Below are positions 33,129-42,363 of a stretch of DNA of 64,000 nucleotides, one piece after another. Source of the DNA: a virus; the IMG/VR virus record IMGVR_UViG_3300032304_000956, positions 1 through 64,000 of that record, one strand, 5' to 3'. The notes beneath the pieces are model-generated. The model was not told where the DNA came from. It searched no databases and saw only the letters and a program-made list of their open reading frames with translations. Made by a program: the position numbers and the translations under genes. The first letter of the stretch is position 1. Each line of letters opens with the position of its first letter.

Positions 33129-34901
33129 ATGGCGAAAAAACAAGAAGCTAAATTTTATATGGGTAATGCGAACCTTCCTTCAAAAGGTTCTACATTCGCA
33201 TATACAGAAGCTGAAATCAAAGAATTCGACAAATGCACCAAGAATATCTTGCATTTCGCTGAGAACTATTTCTTCATTTTGAAAGTTGGTAAGGGTAAGG
33301 AAAAGATCAAACTATACAAGGCTCAGAAAAGAGCACTGAAGAAAATGATGGACAATCCATACTTTGTTTTACTTGCTAGTAGACAAGTGGGCAAAAGTAC
33401 CCTTATGACAATTTACATTCTATGGATGGCGAACTTCTTCCCAGACCAAAGAATTCTTCTGGTTGCCAACAAAGAAGCAACTGCTATTGAAATTTTCAGT
33501 CGAGTTCGTATGGCATATGAGTTATTGCCAAACTGGCTCAAGTCCCCTGTTGTTGAATATGCCAAGACAAGTATGGAGCTTGAAAACGGAAGCCGTATCA
33601 GTATTACAACAACAACTGGAACTGCTGCCCGTGGTCAGAGCGTCTCGGTTTTGATCATTGATGAGGTTGCGTTTATCGAACCCCACTTAATGGAACCATT
33701 CTGGGCATCTGTATTTCCTATTGTATCATCGTCTCCAGATTCAAAGGTATTCATGTGCTCCACTCCAAATGGAACTGGTAATTTGTTTTATGATATTTAT
33801 ACAGGAGCTATAGAGGGCACTAATGGATGGGCACATGATAAAATTTTATGGAGCGAAATTCCCGGAAGAGATGAAAAATGGGTTAAAAAAATCAAAAGCG
33901 GTCTAGCGTCTGAAGAAAAGTTTCGCCAAGAATTCGAATGTGAGTTTGTAAATGCTGGAACTGGTTCATTGAGTGAGGAAGTATATAACAAACTCAAATC
34001 AAACATCGCAGATCCTGTTGAAACTTTAATGGATGGCAAATACAAGATATTTGAACTCTATGATCCTGAGAAAATCTATGTAGCAGGCGTTGATACCGCT
34101 GACGGTATCGGCAAAGACTTCAGCTGTATTAAGATTTTGGACATTACAGATCCTTGTGAAATCATCGAAGCTGCTGAATACTATGATAATACAATGCCAG
34201 TTGCTGAATTTTCCAATAAGGTGTATGAAATACTATGCCATTGGGGTAAACCTGTTGTGTGTATTGAAAGAAACAACCAAGGTGGACAAGTTGCTGACCG
34301 TTTGGGTATAGATATGGGCTACATGGATCGTGTTGTTTCTTGGGGAAGTAAACTAGCTGGTCGTAAAAACACTCAATTGTTGGGTATGATCAGTTCAAGA
34401 AACACAAAATACAATGCTGTTGCGAATGCACGTTACTATTATAGTGAAAAAATGGCATTGGTTTTCAAAAATAAAGATTCATTGGATGAAGTTTGTAAAG
34501 ATTTCGTCAAATTGCCAAATGATTCGTGGGGTGCTGTATCTGGAAAGCACGATGATAGAACAATGGCGCTTGTTTGGGCGCTTATGGTCCTTCATGACGA
34601 AATTATCGATCAATACTTCACAGTTGATGAGGTTGATGATTGCGGAAAACCCGCAAAAATATCCCGTTTGCCATTTGGTCTTACATTTGAAAAGGCAACT
34701 TCAATTTATACCAATGAATTTGTCGATGGTATTGAAAATAGCTTCATAGCACCTATTGCATTTGGAACTCGATCAGCATTGAGCGATGATTTGGCTGAAT
34801 TGGAAGCTGAAGGTTGGGTATGTCTAAATGGATCAGCATATGGTGATGGATATAGAGAATTGAACGACTATGAAACAACATTTTTTGATAAATACTTTTA
34901 A
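33129..34901 (+). CDS. Terminase large subunit, gp17-like
   Basis: A 590 aa packaging motor. N-terminal ATPase: Walker A SRQVGKST, Walker B VLIIDEVAFI with catalytic Glu, coupling motif CSTPNGTG. C-terminal RNase H-like nuclease: VAGVDTADGIGKDFS (first Asp), VCIERNNQGG (Glu), HDDRTMALVWAL (last Asp). The length agrees with T4 gp17 (610). It would cut and pump DNA into proheads at the portal. The tube gene follows after 2 nt. No intron or intein is seen. Confidence 0.96.
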   Translation: MAKKQEAKFYMGNANLPSKGSTFAYTEAEIKEFDKCTKNILHFAENYFFILKVGKGKEKIKLYKAQKRALKKMMDNPYFVLLASRQVGKSTLMTIYILWMANFFPDQRILLVANKEATAIEIFSRVRMAYELLPNWLKSPVVEYAKTSMELENGSRISITTTTGTAARGQSVSVLIIDEVAFIEPHLMEPFWASVFPIVSSSPDSKVFMCSTPNGTGNLFYDIYTGAIEGTNGWAHDKILWSEIPGRDEKWVKKIKSGLASEEKFRQEFECEFVNAGTGSLSEEVYNKLKSNIADPVETLMDGKYKIFELYDPEKIYVAGVDTADGIGKDFSCIKILDITDPCEIIEAAEYYDNTMPVAEFSNKVYEILCHWGKPVVCIERNNQGGQVADRLGIDMGYMDRVVSWGSKLAGRKNTQLLGMISSRNTKYNAVANARYYYSEKMALVFKNKDSLDEVCKDFVKLPNDSWGAVSGKHDDRTMALVWALMVLHDEIIDQYFTVDEVDDCGKPAKISRLPFGLTFEKATSIYTNEFVDGIENSFIAPIAFGTRSALSDDLAELEAEGWVCLNGSAYGDGYRELNDYETTFFDKYF

Positions 34902-34903
34902 TA

Positions 34904-35482
34904 ATGAGTGAAGAAATCAGACAAAGCCCATTGAATCAAGCAGCAAAAGATAAATTCCTTTTGGTGTTTGATTTGCCTCCTATTCTAAAGACATTTTCGA
35001 AGACTTATGAAAGGAACAACAGTTCTGTGATTCCTGATAACGTTCAATTCTCTATTTGGGGAACTAGCGTTCCTGAAATCACAGTTCCCGGTGTTGAAAC
35101 TAGATACTCAGGTTCTACATTGTATGTATCAAGCCACAACAAGAATAGTTACCCTCCAGTTTCAATTGACTTTGCGATTGATGACCAATACAACAACTAT
35201 TGGTGTATATATCAATGGTTGAACTTGATGCATGACCAAAAGACAGGGCAATATGACGAAAGACAAGTATTTGTAGATGCCAACTTCAACGATTACCAAA
35301 CAGACATAACAGTTTACGGATTGGATGAATATGGCAAAAAGAAAATCAAATTCGTTTATAAAAAAGCATTCCCAACCACTCTAAAAGGAATTGAGTATAA
35401 TTATCAAGCAACTGGTGATATGCGAATTACAAGCGGTTTTGTGTTCTTGTATAGTCAATTGCATGTAGAATTAATTGATTGA
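34904..35482 (+). CDS. Tail-tube-like protein (paralogue 1)
   Basis: 192 aa. QSPLNQAAKDKFLLVFDLPPIL, VQFSIWGTSVPEITVPGVETRYSG and YQTDITVYGLDEYGKK match the beta-barrel tube fold of T4-like myoviruses; the final segment (GFVFLYSQLHVELID) closes the barrel. It sits between terminase and sheath, where T4 has gp18/gp19. An ATAAATA lies 9 nt before the ATG inside the terminase gene. It could be the tube or a tube-end protein, since two more tube-like genes follow the sheath. Confidence 0.6.
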   Translation: MSEEIRQSPLNQAAKDKFLLVFDLPPILKTFSKTYERNNSSVIPDNVQFSIWGTSVPEITVPGVETRYSGSTLYVSSHNKNSYPPVSIDFAIDDQYNNYWCIYQWLNLMHDQKTGQYDERQVFVDANFNDYQTDITVYGLDEYGKKKIKFVYKKAFPTTLKGIEYNYQATGDMRITSGFVFLYSQLHVELID

Positions 35483-35507
35483 ATTGAAAAAACATGCGAC
35501 GATTTTT

Positions 35508-35514
35508 CTAAATA
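35508..35514 (+). promoter_or_regulatory. Late promoter CTAAATA
   Basis: 5 nt before ATG 35520; shows that the in-frame ATG 35475 is not the sheath start. Confidence 0.6.
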
Positions 35515-35519
35515 ATAGC

Positions 35520-37847
35520 ATGGCAACAAGAACAATTAATAGCGCGGGGGTCCAAATCCTTGAGCGTGATCTTTCCTTGAGACTGCCACAAAACGTTGGA
35601 ACAAACGTTTTTGTGACTGGATTTACAAATCAAGGACCGACTGACGAAGTTATAAAGATTTCAACAAGGGACGAATTCGAACAAATTTACGGCACTCCTA
35701 CAAATAGTGCTGAACGTTACTTCTATTACTCTGTGAGAGAGCTTCTCAACTCTCCTGCAAACATCTACACCTATCGTTTACCTTACGGTGCTAACTCTGG
35801 TGATGGATTTGGAAGTCAATACTCCGCTTTGCTTTACCCAGTTCAATCAGTTGATCTCAACAGTCCAACTGCTGGTTCTTCTAACCTTGACTTGAGTGGT
35901 AATTGCGCTTATTTCTTAGGTGAACCAACACACATTGATTTGAACGAAGCTCAATATAACCAAGCTTTGGAAGGAACTTTATTCGATTGGAGCACAACTG
36001 CTACTAACGCAGCATCTTTCAGCGCAACTTCAGCATATGGTAAAGCTGGTGTTATCGTCCTTAACAAGGCGAAAACTACCATCAATAGCCAATTTGAAGG
36101 ATATTATATTGGTCTTGCAGACAACACAAACATCAACCCAGCGACTGACTACGATGCAATTAAGGGTGTTCAGACTTTGAGCCTTACAGGAAACTATGTC
36201 AACAACCTTTCTGGTGCGTTTACATACACCCCAGTTCCTGTTGGCACTCTTCAGTTTAGCCTCACTGCAACTCCAACTGGTGTTGCTAACAGCGTTTCTC
36301 AAATCATGGAGAACCTTACTGACTATAACATCGATGACAGAGAAGATGATGACCTTCTTAATCTCGGTGTGTTCAAGCTTCGTAAGAGTCTTTATGCTAC
36401 CGAGAGCTTCAAGTTGGATTATCTTCTTGAAGATGCTATCGTTGGTTCCATCGACAGCTTCAGAACTCAGTTGAACCCAAGCGGTGGTCCAGCAATTCCA
36501 TTCTTCTTGGAACAGCAAGACACAAACAGCCGCAACGTTGAGATTTTGGTTAACCCATACATCTCCAATAAGTTCCGTCAGTCCAGCTTGGATTCAAGTG
36601 GTATCCCAACTAAGAAGGTTAGAGTGTTGACAAGTGGTATGATCACCAACTATGCAAAAATCTCATCCTCTCTTAACAGCATCCCACTCTCAACTATCCA
36701 ATCCCTAAGCTCAACACTTGGTTTTGCTGATAATCTTTATCCGCTTGGCGCTTACAGCAACACTGTAATCAAGCAAAAGCTTATCGGTAGCATCCCAAGC
36801 AAAATTGATCGTGCTTTGGATAGCATCAGAAATGATGAAGTTTACGACATTGATGTTATTGCAGAAGCTGGTCTTGGCACCATCTTTGCAGTTGCTTCAG
36901 CGGCAGGAACTGAATACTATGATGATACTCTCTACACTTCGGCTCTTAAAACTAAGATCGATGCGATGAGAACATCGCAAGATCTCACGAATACTGATAT
37001 CCGTGCTAACTACACTAACATCTTCAACAAGTTTGAAAACTTCTGTAACCTTCCAAGTAACACTGGTGGTCGTGGAGACTGCGTGTTTATCGCTGACCCA
37101 ATCCGCCACTTCCTTGTAACTGGAAGAAACACTAAGATTCTTAGCGATAAGAATAAGAATTTCCAAACTGATGTTTACTGGCCGATCAGACACCAATTCG
37201 AATTGACAAACTCTTCATATGCCATCACCTACGGAAACTGGGTGTTGATCTATGATGACTTTACTGGTGAAAATGTCTGGATTCCATTCTCTCCATTTGC
37301 AGCTTCTGCAATGGCAAGAACAGATGCCAATGAATATCCATGGAGTGCGCCCGCTGGTTACACCAGAGGTATCGTAACAACAGCACTTGATATCGCTGTC
37401 AACCCTAACCAAAAGCAACGTGATGAACTCTACAAGAGCAACATCAACCCGCTTACATTCAGCGCATCAGATGGTATCGTTATCATCGGTCAAAAGACCC
37501 TTAATAAGAAGCCAAGTGCATTCGACAGAATCAACGTTCGCCGCTTGTTCTTGACACTTGAACGTCCAACCAAGAAAGTAGCCAAATACTTCTTGTTTGA
37601 GCCGAACAACGACTTCACAAGAACTCGCTTCGTGAATACTTTGACTCCGCTCTTTGAATACGCGAAGCAAAACGGTGGTTGCTATGATTACTTGATTGTT
37701 TGTGACGAAAGGAATAATACAGCGGAAGTGATTGACGCTAATGAATTACATGCTGATGTGTTTATCAAACCAACTAAAACAGCAGAATTTATAACAGTAA
37801 CATTCACAGCGACAAGAACAGACGCCAACTTTAACGAAATTATATAA
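35520..37847 (+). CDS. Contractile tail sheath protein, gp18-like
   Basis: 775 aa from ATG 35520. The N-terminus TRTINSAGVQILERDLSLR is the sheath arm. Domain I follows with VFVTGFTNQGPTDEVIKISTRDEF and GTPTNSAERYFYYSVRELL. The C-terminal part (NINPLTFSASDGIVIIGQKTL, INVRRLFLTLERPTKKVAKYFLFEPN) is the conserved sheath domain. Longer than T4 gp18 (659), with extra surface domains in the middle. Codon use is richer in C-ending codons than its neighbours, as expected for a very abundant protein. A terminator follows directly. Confidence 0.93.
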   Translation: MATRTINSAGVQILERDLSLRLPQNVGTNVFVTGFTNQGPTDEVIKISTRDEFEQIYGTPTNSAERYFYYSVRELLNSPANIYTYRLPYGANSGDGFGSQYSALLYPVQSVDLNSPTAGSSNLDLSGNCAYFLGEPTHIDLNEAQYNQALEGTLFDWSTTATNAASFSATSAYGKAGVIVLNKAKTTINSQFEGYYIGLADNTNINPATDYDAIKGVQTLSLTGNYVNNLSGAFTYTPVPVGTLQFSLTATPTGVANSVSQIMENLTDYNIDDREDDDLLNLGVFKLRKSLYATESFKLDYLLEDAIVGSIDSFRTQLNPSGGPAIPFFLEQQDTNSRNVEILVNPYISNKFRQSSLDSSGIPTKKVRVLTSGMITNYAKISSSLNSIPLSTIQSLSSTLGFADNLYPLGAYSNTVIKQKLIGSIPSKIDRALDSIRNDEVYDIDVIAEAGLGTIFAVASAAGTEYYDDTLYTSALKTKIDAMRTSQDLTNTDIRANYTNIFNKFENFCNLPSNTGGRGDCVFIADPIRHFLVTGRNTKILSDKNKNFQTDVYWPIRHQFELTNSSYAITYGNWVLIYDDFTGENVWIPFSPFAASAMARTDANEYPWSAPAGYTRGIVTTALDIAVNPNQKQRDELYKSNINPLTFSASDGIVIIGQKTLNKKPSAFDRINVRRLFLTLERPTKKVAKYFLFEPNNDFTRTRFVNTLTPLFEYAKQNGGCYDYLIVCDERNNTAEVIDANELHADVFIKPTKTAEFITVTFTATRTDANFNEII

Positions 37848-37852
37848 TAACA

Positions 37853-37884
37853 AGAAAAAGTCAAGATTTAATCTTGACTTTTTC
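37853..37884 (+). terminator. Rho-independent terminator after sheath
   Basis: Near-perfect hairpin AAAAAGTCAAGAT / ATCTTGACTTTTT with a short loop, immediately after the sheath stop. Confidence 0.88.
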
Positions 37885-37929
37885 TTTAGTTGATTGATAA
37901 TTATGAAAATTACAAAGTATTAAGAAATC

Positions 37930-39633
37930 ATGAATTTAAAAAATGAAATACGTAAATGTTTTGATGTTAAGGGCAACTTAAGTTTTAAAAAAATATCAAA
38001 AAATTTATTAAATGAGATAATAAAAGCAACGTCATTTCTCGATGAATATAATGCGAAGCCCCAAGAGCGAGTTTATTGCATACTTAATGATATTAAAGAA
38101 ATTATAAAATGTCCAATTACAAATAAAAAATTAAGATATTCTCCGCAGAATAAAAAATACAACAATTCATTTAATTATAGTCAAAAAAACAAAGTTGTAA
38201 AAAATAAATTCAATTACACAGAAAAAAACAAAAGATCATCTGATGAATTGAAACAAAAATATTTAAATTCTGATTATAGTTTAATGAGTAAAGAAGAGTG
38301 TTCTGCATTTTTTCATAAACATTCAACCCAAGATAATGTTTCGTTTAGCATCTCTCGACTATCAAAATATCCTAATTTTGCATGTAGTGTTTTTTATTAC
38401 ACTCCATTCATTACATTGGATGATTTTTCAATATCTGAACGTGTTTATTGCATAGAACATAATATACAGACAACCCCAACAGATGATGAAAATAATCCTC
38501 TACCATTTATAAACAGGAAAAAAGGATATAGTAAATATGCATCCCGCAAAGACATGCATGAAAAACAAATGATAACTATATCATCTCAAATAGAAGAAAA
38601 ATTTGAAATCTTATCGTTCATTAAAGACCAAAATACGACTACAACATCCAGAGTTGAAGTTAAATGCAAACAATGTGAACACATTTTCAAACCATTATTT
38701 AAAAATAAATTATGGAGCGTTATATATTGCCCTAATTGCAATGGTCATTCTGGCAGATCAAGAGAAGAAAATGAAGTTGTTGACTTTTTAAAAACTTTAG
38801 GGGTTGATAATATCATTTTAAATGACAGAAACGTGCTTAATGGACATGAATTGGATATTTATCTCCCCGACCATTCATTGGCAATTGAATACAATGGAAT
38901 TTTGTGGCATTCATTCGGAACAACATTTCCGAATAACGCGGAAGATGAATCATATAAAAAACATAAACATTTAAAAAAGTATGAACAATGTTTAGATCAA
39001 GGGATATCTTTGATTACGATATTTGACAATGAATGGAAATTGAAAAAAGATATAATAAAATCGATATTGTGTAATAAATTGAAAAAAACGTCTAATAAAA
39101 TATATGCTCGTAAATGTAAATACAGTGAGGTTGGTTTGGATATTGCTAAAAAATTTCTTGATGTAAATCATAGACAAGGTTCTTGTAAATTTACAAAAGC
39201 TATTGGGTTATATTACAATAATGAACTGGTATCTTTGATGTGTTTTGGAAATAGAAAAATTACCAGAGGGGCATCAACATATGAATTAATTCGATTTTGT
39301 AATTTATTAAATACTCAAGTTATTGGGGGTGCTAGTAAAATTTTAAAACATTCAAACATTAAAAAATTTATATCTTATTGCGATTTGAGATACAGTAATG
39401 GCGAATTATATAAAAAATTAAATATGAAATTAATATCAAAATCAAAACCAAACTATTATTATACATCAGACAACATCGTTCTATTACATAGAATGAATTT
39501 TCAAAAACACACATTGATAAAAACGGCGTCTGATAAAGAGAAAACAGAAAGAGAATTAATGTATGAAAGGGGTTACAGGAGAATCTACGATTGCGGCAAT
39601 CTGGTATTTTTGTATGACGCGGACGCTTTTTGA
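37930..39633 (+). CDS. Free-standing homing endonuclease, Vsr-like (EDxHD-type) fold
   Basis: 567 aa. The middle has a zinc ribbon (CKQCEHIF ... CPNCNG) leading into GRSREENEVVDFLKTLGV, then HELDIYLPDHSLAIEYNGILWHS and KKHKHLKKYEQCLDQGISLITIFDNEW. This is the catalytic core of the phage EDxHD/very-short-patch-repair-like homing endonucleases. The C-terminal 170 residues (ARKCKYSEV, GASTYELIRFCNL) are a typical partner domain. It is inserted between sheath and tube genes downstream of a terminator; no canonical late promoter is seen. Very AT-rich. Confidence 0.85.
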   Translation: MNLKNEIRKCFDVKGNLSFKKISKNLLNEIIKATSFLDEYNAKPQERVYCILNDIKEIIKCPITNKKLRYSPQNKKYNNSFNYSQKNKVVKNKFNYTEKNKRSSDELKQKYLNSDYSLMSKEECSAFFHKHSTQDNVSFSISRLSKYPNFACSVFYYTPFITLDDFSISERVYCIEHNIQTTPTDDENNPLPFINRKKGYSKYASRKDMHEKQMITISSQIEEKFEILSFIKDQNTTTTSRVEVKCKQCEHIFKPLFKNKLWSVIYCPNCNGHSGRSREENEVVDFLKTLGVDNIILNDRNVLNGHELDIYLPDHSLAIEYNGILWHSFGTTFPNNAEDESYKKHKHLKKYEQCLDQGISLITIFDNEWKLKKDIIKSILCNKLKKTSNKIYARKCKYSEVGLDIAKKFLDVNHRQGSCKFTKAIGLYYNNELVSLMCFGNRKITRGASTYELIRFCNLLNTQVIGGASKILKHSNIKKFISYCDLRYSNGELYKKLNMKLISKSKPNYYYTSDNIVLLHRMNFQKHTLIKTASDKEKTERELMYERGYRRIYDCGNLVFLYDADAF

Positions 39634-39644
39634 TAATCACATAA

Positions 39645-39651
39645 CTAAATA
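39645..39651 (+). promoter_or_regulatory. Late promoter CTAAATA
   Basis: 5 nt before ATG 39657. Confidence 0.55.
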
Positions 39652-39656
39652 ACTAT

Positions 39657-40226
39657 ATGCCAGCGAATATTGAAACATTCTTCTCTCAAGCTTCCCAAAA
39701 GCAATTTGCCAGAGACTTCCTATTTAGAATCAAAGACATTTCCTTTCCGGGTCTTTCCTTAAGGGGAGAAACCGATCTTGTTTATGCCAAGGCGGGAACT
39801 TTACCGGGCCGAACAATTGAAAACAAAACTGTCAGTTATGCTGGTCAAGTTTTCAATATCGGAGGTAGAGCTACCTATGAAGGTGCTGAAGGTTATTCCA
39901 TCAGCTTCTATTCAGACCAAGCCCTTGATCTTAGAACAAAGCTTGAAAACGCTTCCCGAGTAGCGTTCAACAACGAAGACACTACTGCGAATCTTTGTAT
40001 GCCCGGACCAGAAAGCTCCATCACTCTTGATATTCTTGCAATTCCTTGCACAAGAGATATCAATGCAACTTCAGGTCAACCACTTCAAATCGTCAAGACC
40101 ATCAAGTTGATTGGTGTTGGCATTCGTAATATCGGAGCTTTGACTTATTCTATCGCAGAAGGAACTGGTGATATTGTATCATTTGATGCTACATTTAGTT
40201 ATCACTGGTATGAAGATTTCAGTTGA
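39657..40226 (+). CDS. Tail tube protein, gp19-like (paralogue 2)
   Basis: 189 aa. FARDFLFRIKDISFPGLSLRG, ENKTVSYAGQVFNIGGRATY and GYSISFYSDQALDLRTKLE follow the gp19 pattern, and ATFSYHWYEDFS ends with the typical tube strand. T4 gp19 is 163 aa. As the copy closest to the sheath and the most gp19-like, it is my candidate for the main tube subunit. Confidence 0.7.
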   Translation: MPANIETFFSQASQKQFARDFLFRIKDISFPGLSLRGETDLVYAKAGTLPGRTIENKTVSYAGQVFNIGGRATYEGAEGYSISFYSDQALDLRTKLENASRVAFNNEDTTANLCMPGPESSITLDILAIPCTRDINATSGQPLQIVKTIKLIGVGIRNIGALTYSIAEGTGDIVSFDATFSYHWYEDFS

Positions 40227-40229
40227 TCA

Positions 40230-40236
40230 CTAAATA
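40230..40236 (+). promoter_or_regulatory. Late promoter CTAAATA
   Basis: 6 nt before ATG 40243. Confidence 0.5.
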
Positions 40237-40242
40237 GTTGAT

Positions 40243-40863
40243 ATGGGAATGCCAATCCAAATCAACGATTTCTTACAATCATTTAGCAGGGAGGCCAAAT
40301 TTTGTTTGAGCCTCCCTGTCTTTTGGTCAATTTCAATTGATGGAGTTACAACAGGTGCGATAAATAATCAGTTGGAAAAAGCAGGTGAAAAATGGAAAGC
40401 TAATACAACGCCAAATGATATGAGTAAAGGTGATGCTGGCTCTATTTTAGTTGCTCAGAGTGTAACATTACCAACTGAATCATCAGAATTTGTAGCGTTG
40501 GACTTTGGCACAGGCAAAGGTGGTTTCTTACCAACTCATGCCCTGAATAATCGAATAAATTTCTTGAACAGAACTTTCTCTGTTAACATTTTGGAAACTG
40601 CCCAAGATTTGGAGCATGAATTTTTTAGACCTTGGATGATTGCAGTAGGTATAAAAGGACTTATCGAAGATGGATCTCCTAGCTTAAAAGCCACTATGGT
40701 TGTGAAGCAATATGATAACCAAGGAAACTTCAGAAAAGGTTATAAGCTTAATGGTGTTCATCCGACTGCTGTTGAGGGTTATACTTTAGATTATGATAAT
40801 ACCACGTTCACTATTAAAAGTGTAACGATGGCTTGTTTGAATTATGAACCAATAGTTGGATAA
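40243..40863 (+). CDS. Tail-tube-like protein (paralogue 3)
   Basis: 206 aa. IQINDFLQSFSREAKFCLSLP, then VAQSVTLPTESSEFVALDFG, FLNRTFSVNILETAQDLEHEFF and TFTIKSVTMACLNYEP keep the strand order of tube-like proteins, with one long loop (GEKWKANTTPNDMSKGDAGS). It could be a tube terminator or initiator. The stop shares its A with the next start (TAATG). Confidence 0.55.
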   Translation: MGMPIQINDFLQSFSREAKFCLSLPVFWSISIDGVTTGAINNQLEKAGEKWKANTTPNDMSKGDAGSILVAQSVTLPTESSEFVALDFGTGKGGFLPTHALNNRINFLNRTFSVNILETAQDLEHEFFRPWMIAVGIKGLIEDGSPSLKATMVVKQYDNQGNFRKGYKLNGVHPTAVEGYTLDYDNTTFTIKSVTMACLNYEPIVG

Positions 40864-41588
40864 TGTTATCATTCCGCAAATTAAAAGAAGTGTCCTCATT
40901 TATAGAAACGGGAAGAGATGATAAATTCTATGAATTTTTGAATGAATTTGAAGGAGATACCGTTCAAGAAAAATTTAAATCTATTTTAAATGCATGGGAA
41001 TATCATGTTAGCGATACTATAACATTTTCATTAGAAGGTAAAGAAATAACAATTCAATTATCTTATCTTGTAAATCAACTGTCTCAAAATTTAAATGATA
41101 TTGTTATTATAAAAGATAATGATAACACATATGAATTGGGGATACCAGAAGAATTCACGTTCAATACAAATGATGTAATGCCTATTTATAACTTATTGAA
41201 AGTAGTTAAGTTTTCTGATATATCTTTAAATTTATCATCGTTATCTAAATCTGATAAACAATTGGTTATCAATAAATTACCAGCCAAGGTATTCTCTAAG
41301 ATAGCAGAACATATTGCAAAAGACAAATCTAAAGTTTACAAACTTGATAATCCGCTGTTAAGTTCGATAACAATTAATTTTTACACAAACCAACCTTATA
41401 TTTTCTTAAAAGGATTGTTTTCTAATTACACAAAAGAATATTTCCAAGATGTTATTTTTTACTTATCCAAGCGCATCGATGGAAATATTTTAATGGACTC
41501 TGACATTAAAGATATCAGCTTCTACATGAAGAAATACAACGATGAAATGCAAAGTCAACAAAATAACACTCCAAGACTTGATTTCTAA
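40863..41588 (+). CDS. Hub-assembly or tail-chaperone-like protein, 241 aa (gp26/gp51 region)
   Basis: Mostly helical (FRKLKEVSSFIETGRDD, KFKSILNAWEYHV). SSLSKSDKQLVINKLPAKVFSKI resembles LAVRDRVKIVNNLPLVLNKEI of the next gene, so the two are probably diverged paralogues. In T4 the genes between tube and tape measure include gp26 and gp51, which act in hub assembly; this is the basis of the tentative call. Confidence 0.45.
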   Translation: MLSFRKLKEVSSFIETGRDDKFYEFLNEFEGDTVQEKFKSILNAWEYHVSDTITFSLEGKEITIQLSYLVNQLSQNLNDIVIIKDNDNTYELGIPEEFTFNTNDVMPIYNLLKVVKFSDISLNLSSLSKSDKQLVINKLPAKVFSKIAEHIAKDKSKVYKLDNPLLSSITINFYTNQPYIFLKGLFSNYTKEYFQDVIFYLSKRIDGNILMDSDIKDISFYMKKYNDEMQSQQNNTPRLDF

Positions 41589-41597
41589 AAGTTTCAG

Positions 41598-41604
41598 GTA
41601 AATA
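41598..41604 (+). promoter_or_regulatory. Late promoter GTAAATA
   Basis: 6 nt before ATG 41611. Confidence 0.45.
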
Positions 41605-41610
41605 GCAAAT

Positions 41611-42348
41611 ATGGACGACAACGTTAAGTCATTTCTTGAAAAAATCAACGAAATTAAATCTGATAAATTAAAGGTTGATGTAATATCTACTGGCAAACAA
41701 ATTGAATGCGAGCCTTTGACATTCAAACAACAAAAGGAAATCATTTCTACAATTACAGAAGGTATTGTAGGGGCTCTCAAGTTTCAAAAAGTAGTCAACG
41801 ATGCAATTTTGGAAAACACAGGAGATAAAAACCTAACGGTCGTTGATAGACTTTTAATCTCCCTTCAATTGCGCTCTAATAGCGTTGGAACGGTTGTTAA
41901 ATTTGACGATGAGAAATACGATGTGTTGTCTGAAGTTATTGAAAAATTGAAGTCGGTCAAGCCCACTACAACAAAAAAAATCCAAGGGATTATTAGCCTC
42001 GAATTGGAAATTCCTACATTGGTAGCAGAAAATCAAATTATAACATCTTGCGTCGATATTTTAAAGAAAGATGCTGATAAAGATATTGGTAAAAGCGTTG
42101 GAGATATTTACACATTTGAAATTGTCAAATACATCAAAAACGTGACGATTGGAGAAGATTCAATTAACTTTAGTAATTTAGCTGTTCGCGATAGAGTTAA
42201 GATCGTGAATAATCTACCCCTTGTCTTGAATAAAGAAATTACTGCATTCATTCAAGCTTACAAAACTCTTGAAAACGATGCTCTTACTGTTCGTATTAAG
42301 GATTCTGATCGTTTAATTGATGTTGATGTCGCTTTCTTTGATTCATGA
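41611..42348 (+). CDS. Baseplate hub-like protein (gp26-like), 245 aa
   Basis: KQIECEPLTFKQQKEIISTITEG is a recurring motif of T4-like gp26 hub/chaperone proteins; AVRDRVKIVNNLPLVLNKEI and the C-terminal IDVDVAFFDS complete the pattern. It lies directly before the tape-measure-like gene. It probably helps assemble the hub or tape measure. Similarity with the preceding gene suggests duplication. Confidence 0.55.
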   Translation: MDDNVKSFLEKINEIKSDKLKVDVISTGKQIECEPLTFKQQKEIISTITEGIVGALKFQKVVNDAILENTGDKNLTVVDRLLISLQLRSNSVGTVVKFDDEKYDVLSEVIEKLKSVKPTTTKKIQGIISLELEIPTLVAENQIITSCVDILKKDADKDIGKSVGDIYTFEIVKYIKNVTIGEDSINFSNLAVRDRVKIVNNLPLVLNKEITAFIQAYKTLENDALTVRIKDSDRLIDVDVAFFDS

Positions 42349-42350
42349 TT

Positions 42351-42357
42351 CTAAATA
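42351..42357 (+). promoter_or_regulatory. Late promoter CTAAATA
   Basis: 6 nt before GTG 42364; supports the GTG start over an out-of-frame ATG at 42362. Confidence 0.5.
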
Positions 42358-42363
42358 AGTAAT

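Noticed and set aside
35475-35519. In-frame ATG 35475 as sheath start
   Set aside because: It overlaps the tube gene and precedes the late promoter. The canonical sheath N-terminus begins at ATG 35520.
36030-36518. Long antisense open frames under the sheath gene
   Set aside because: They are opposite a highly expressed gene with biased codons, a well-known source of antisense shadows, and have no start signals.
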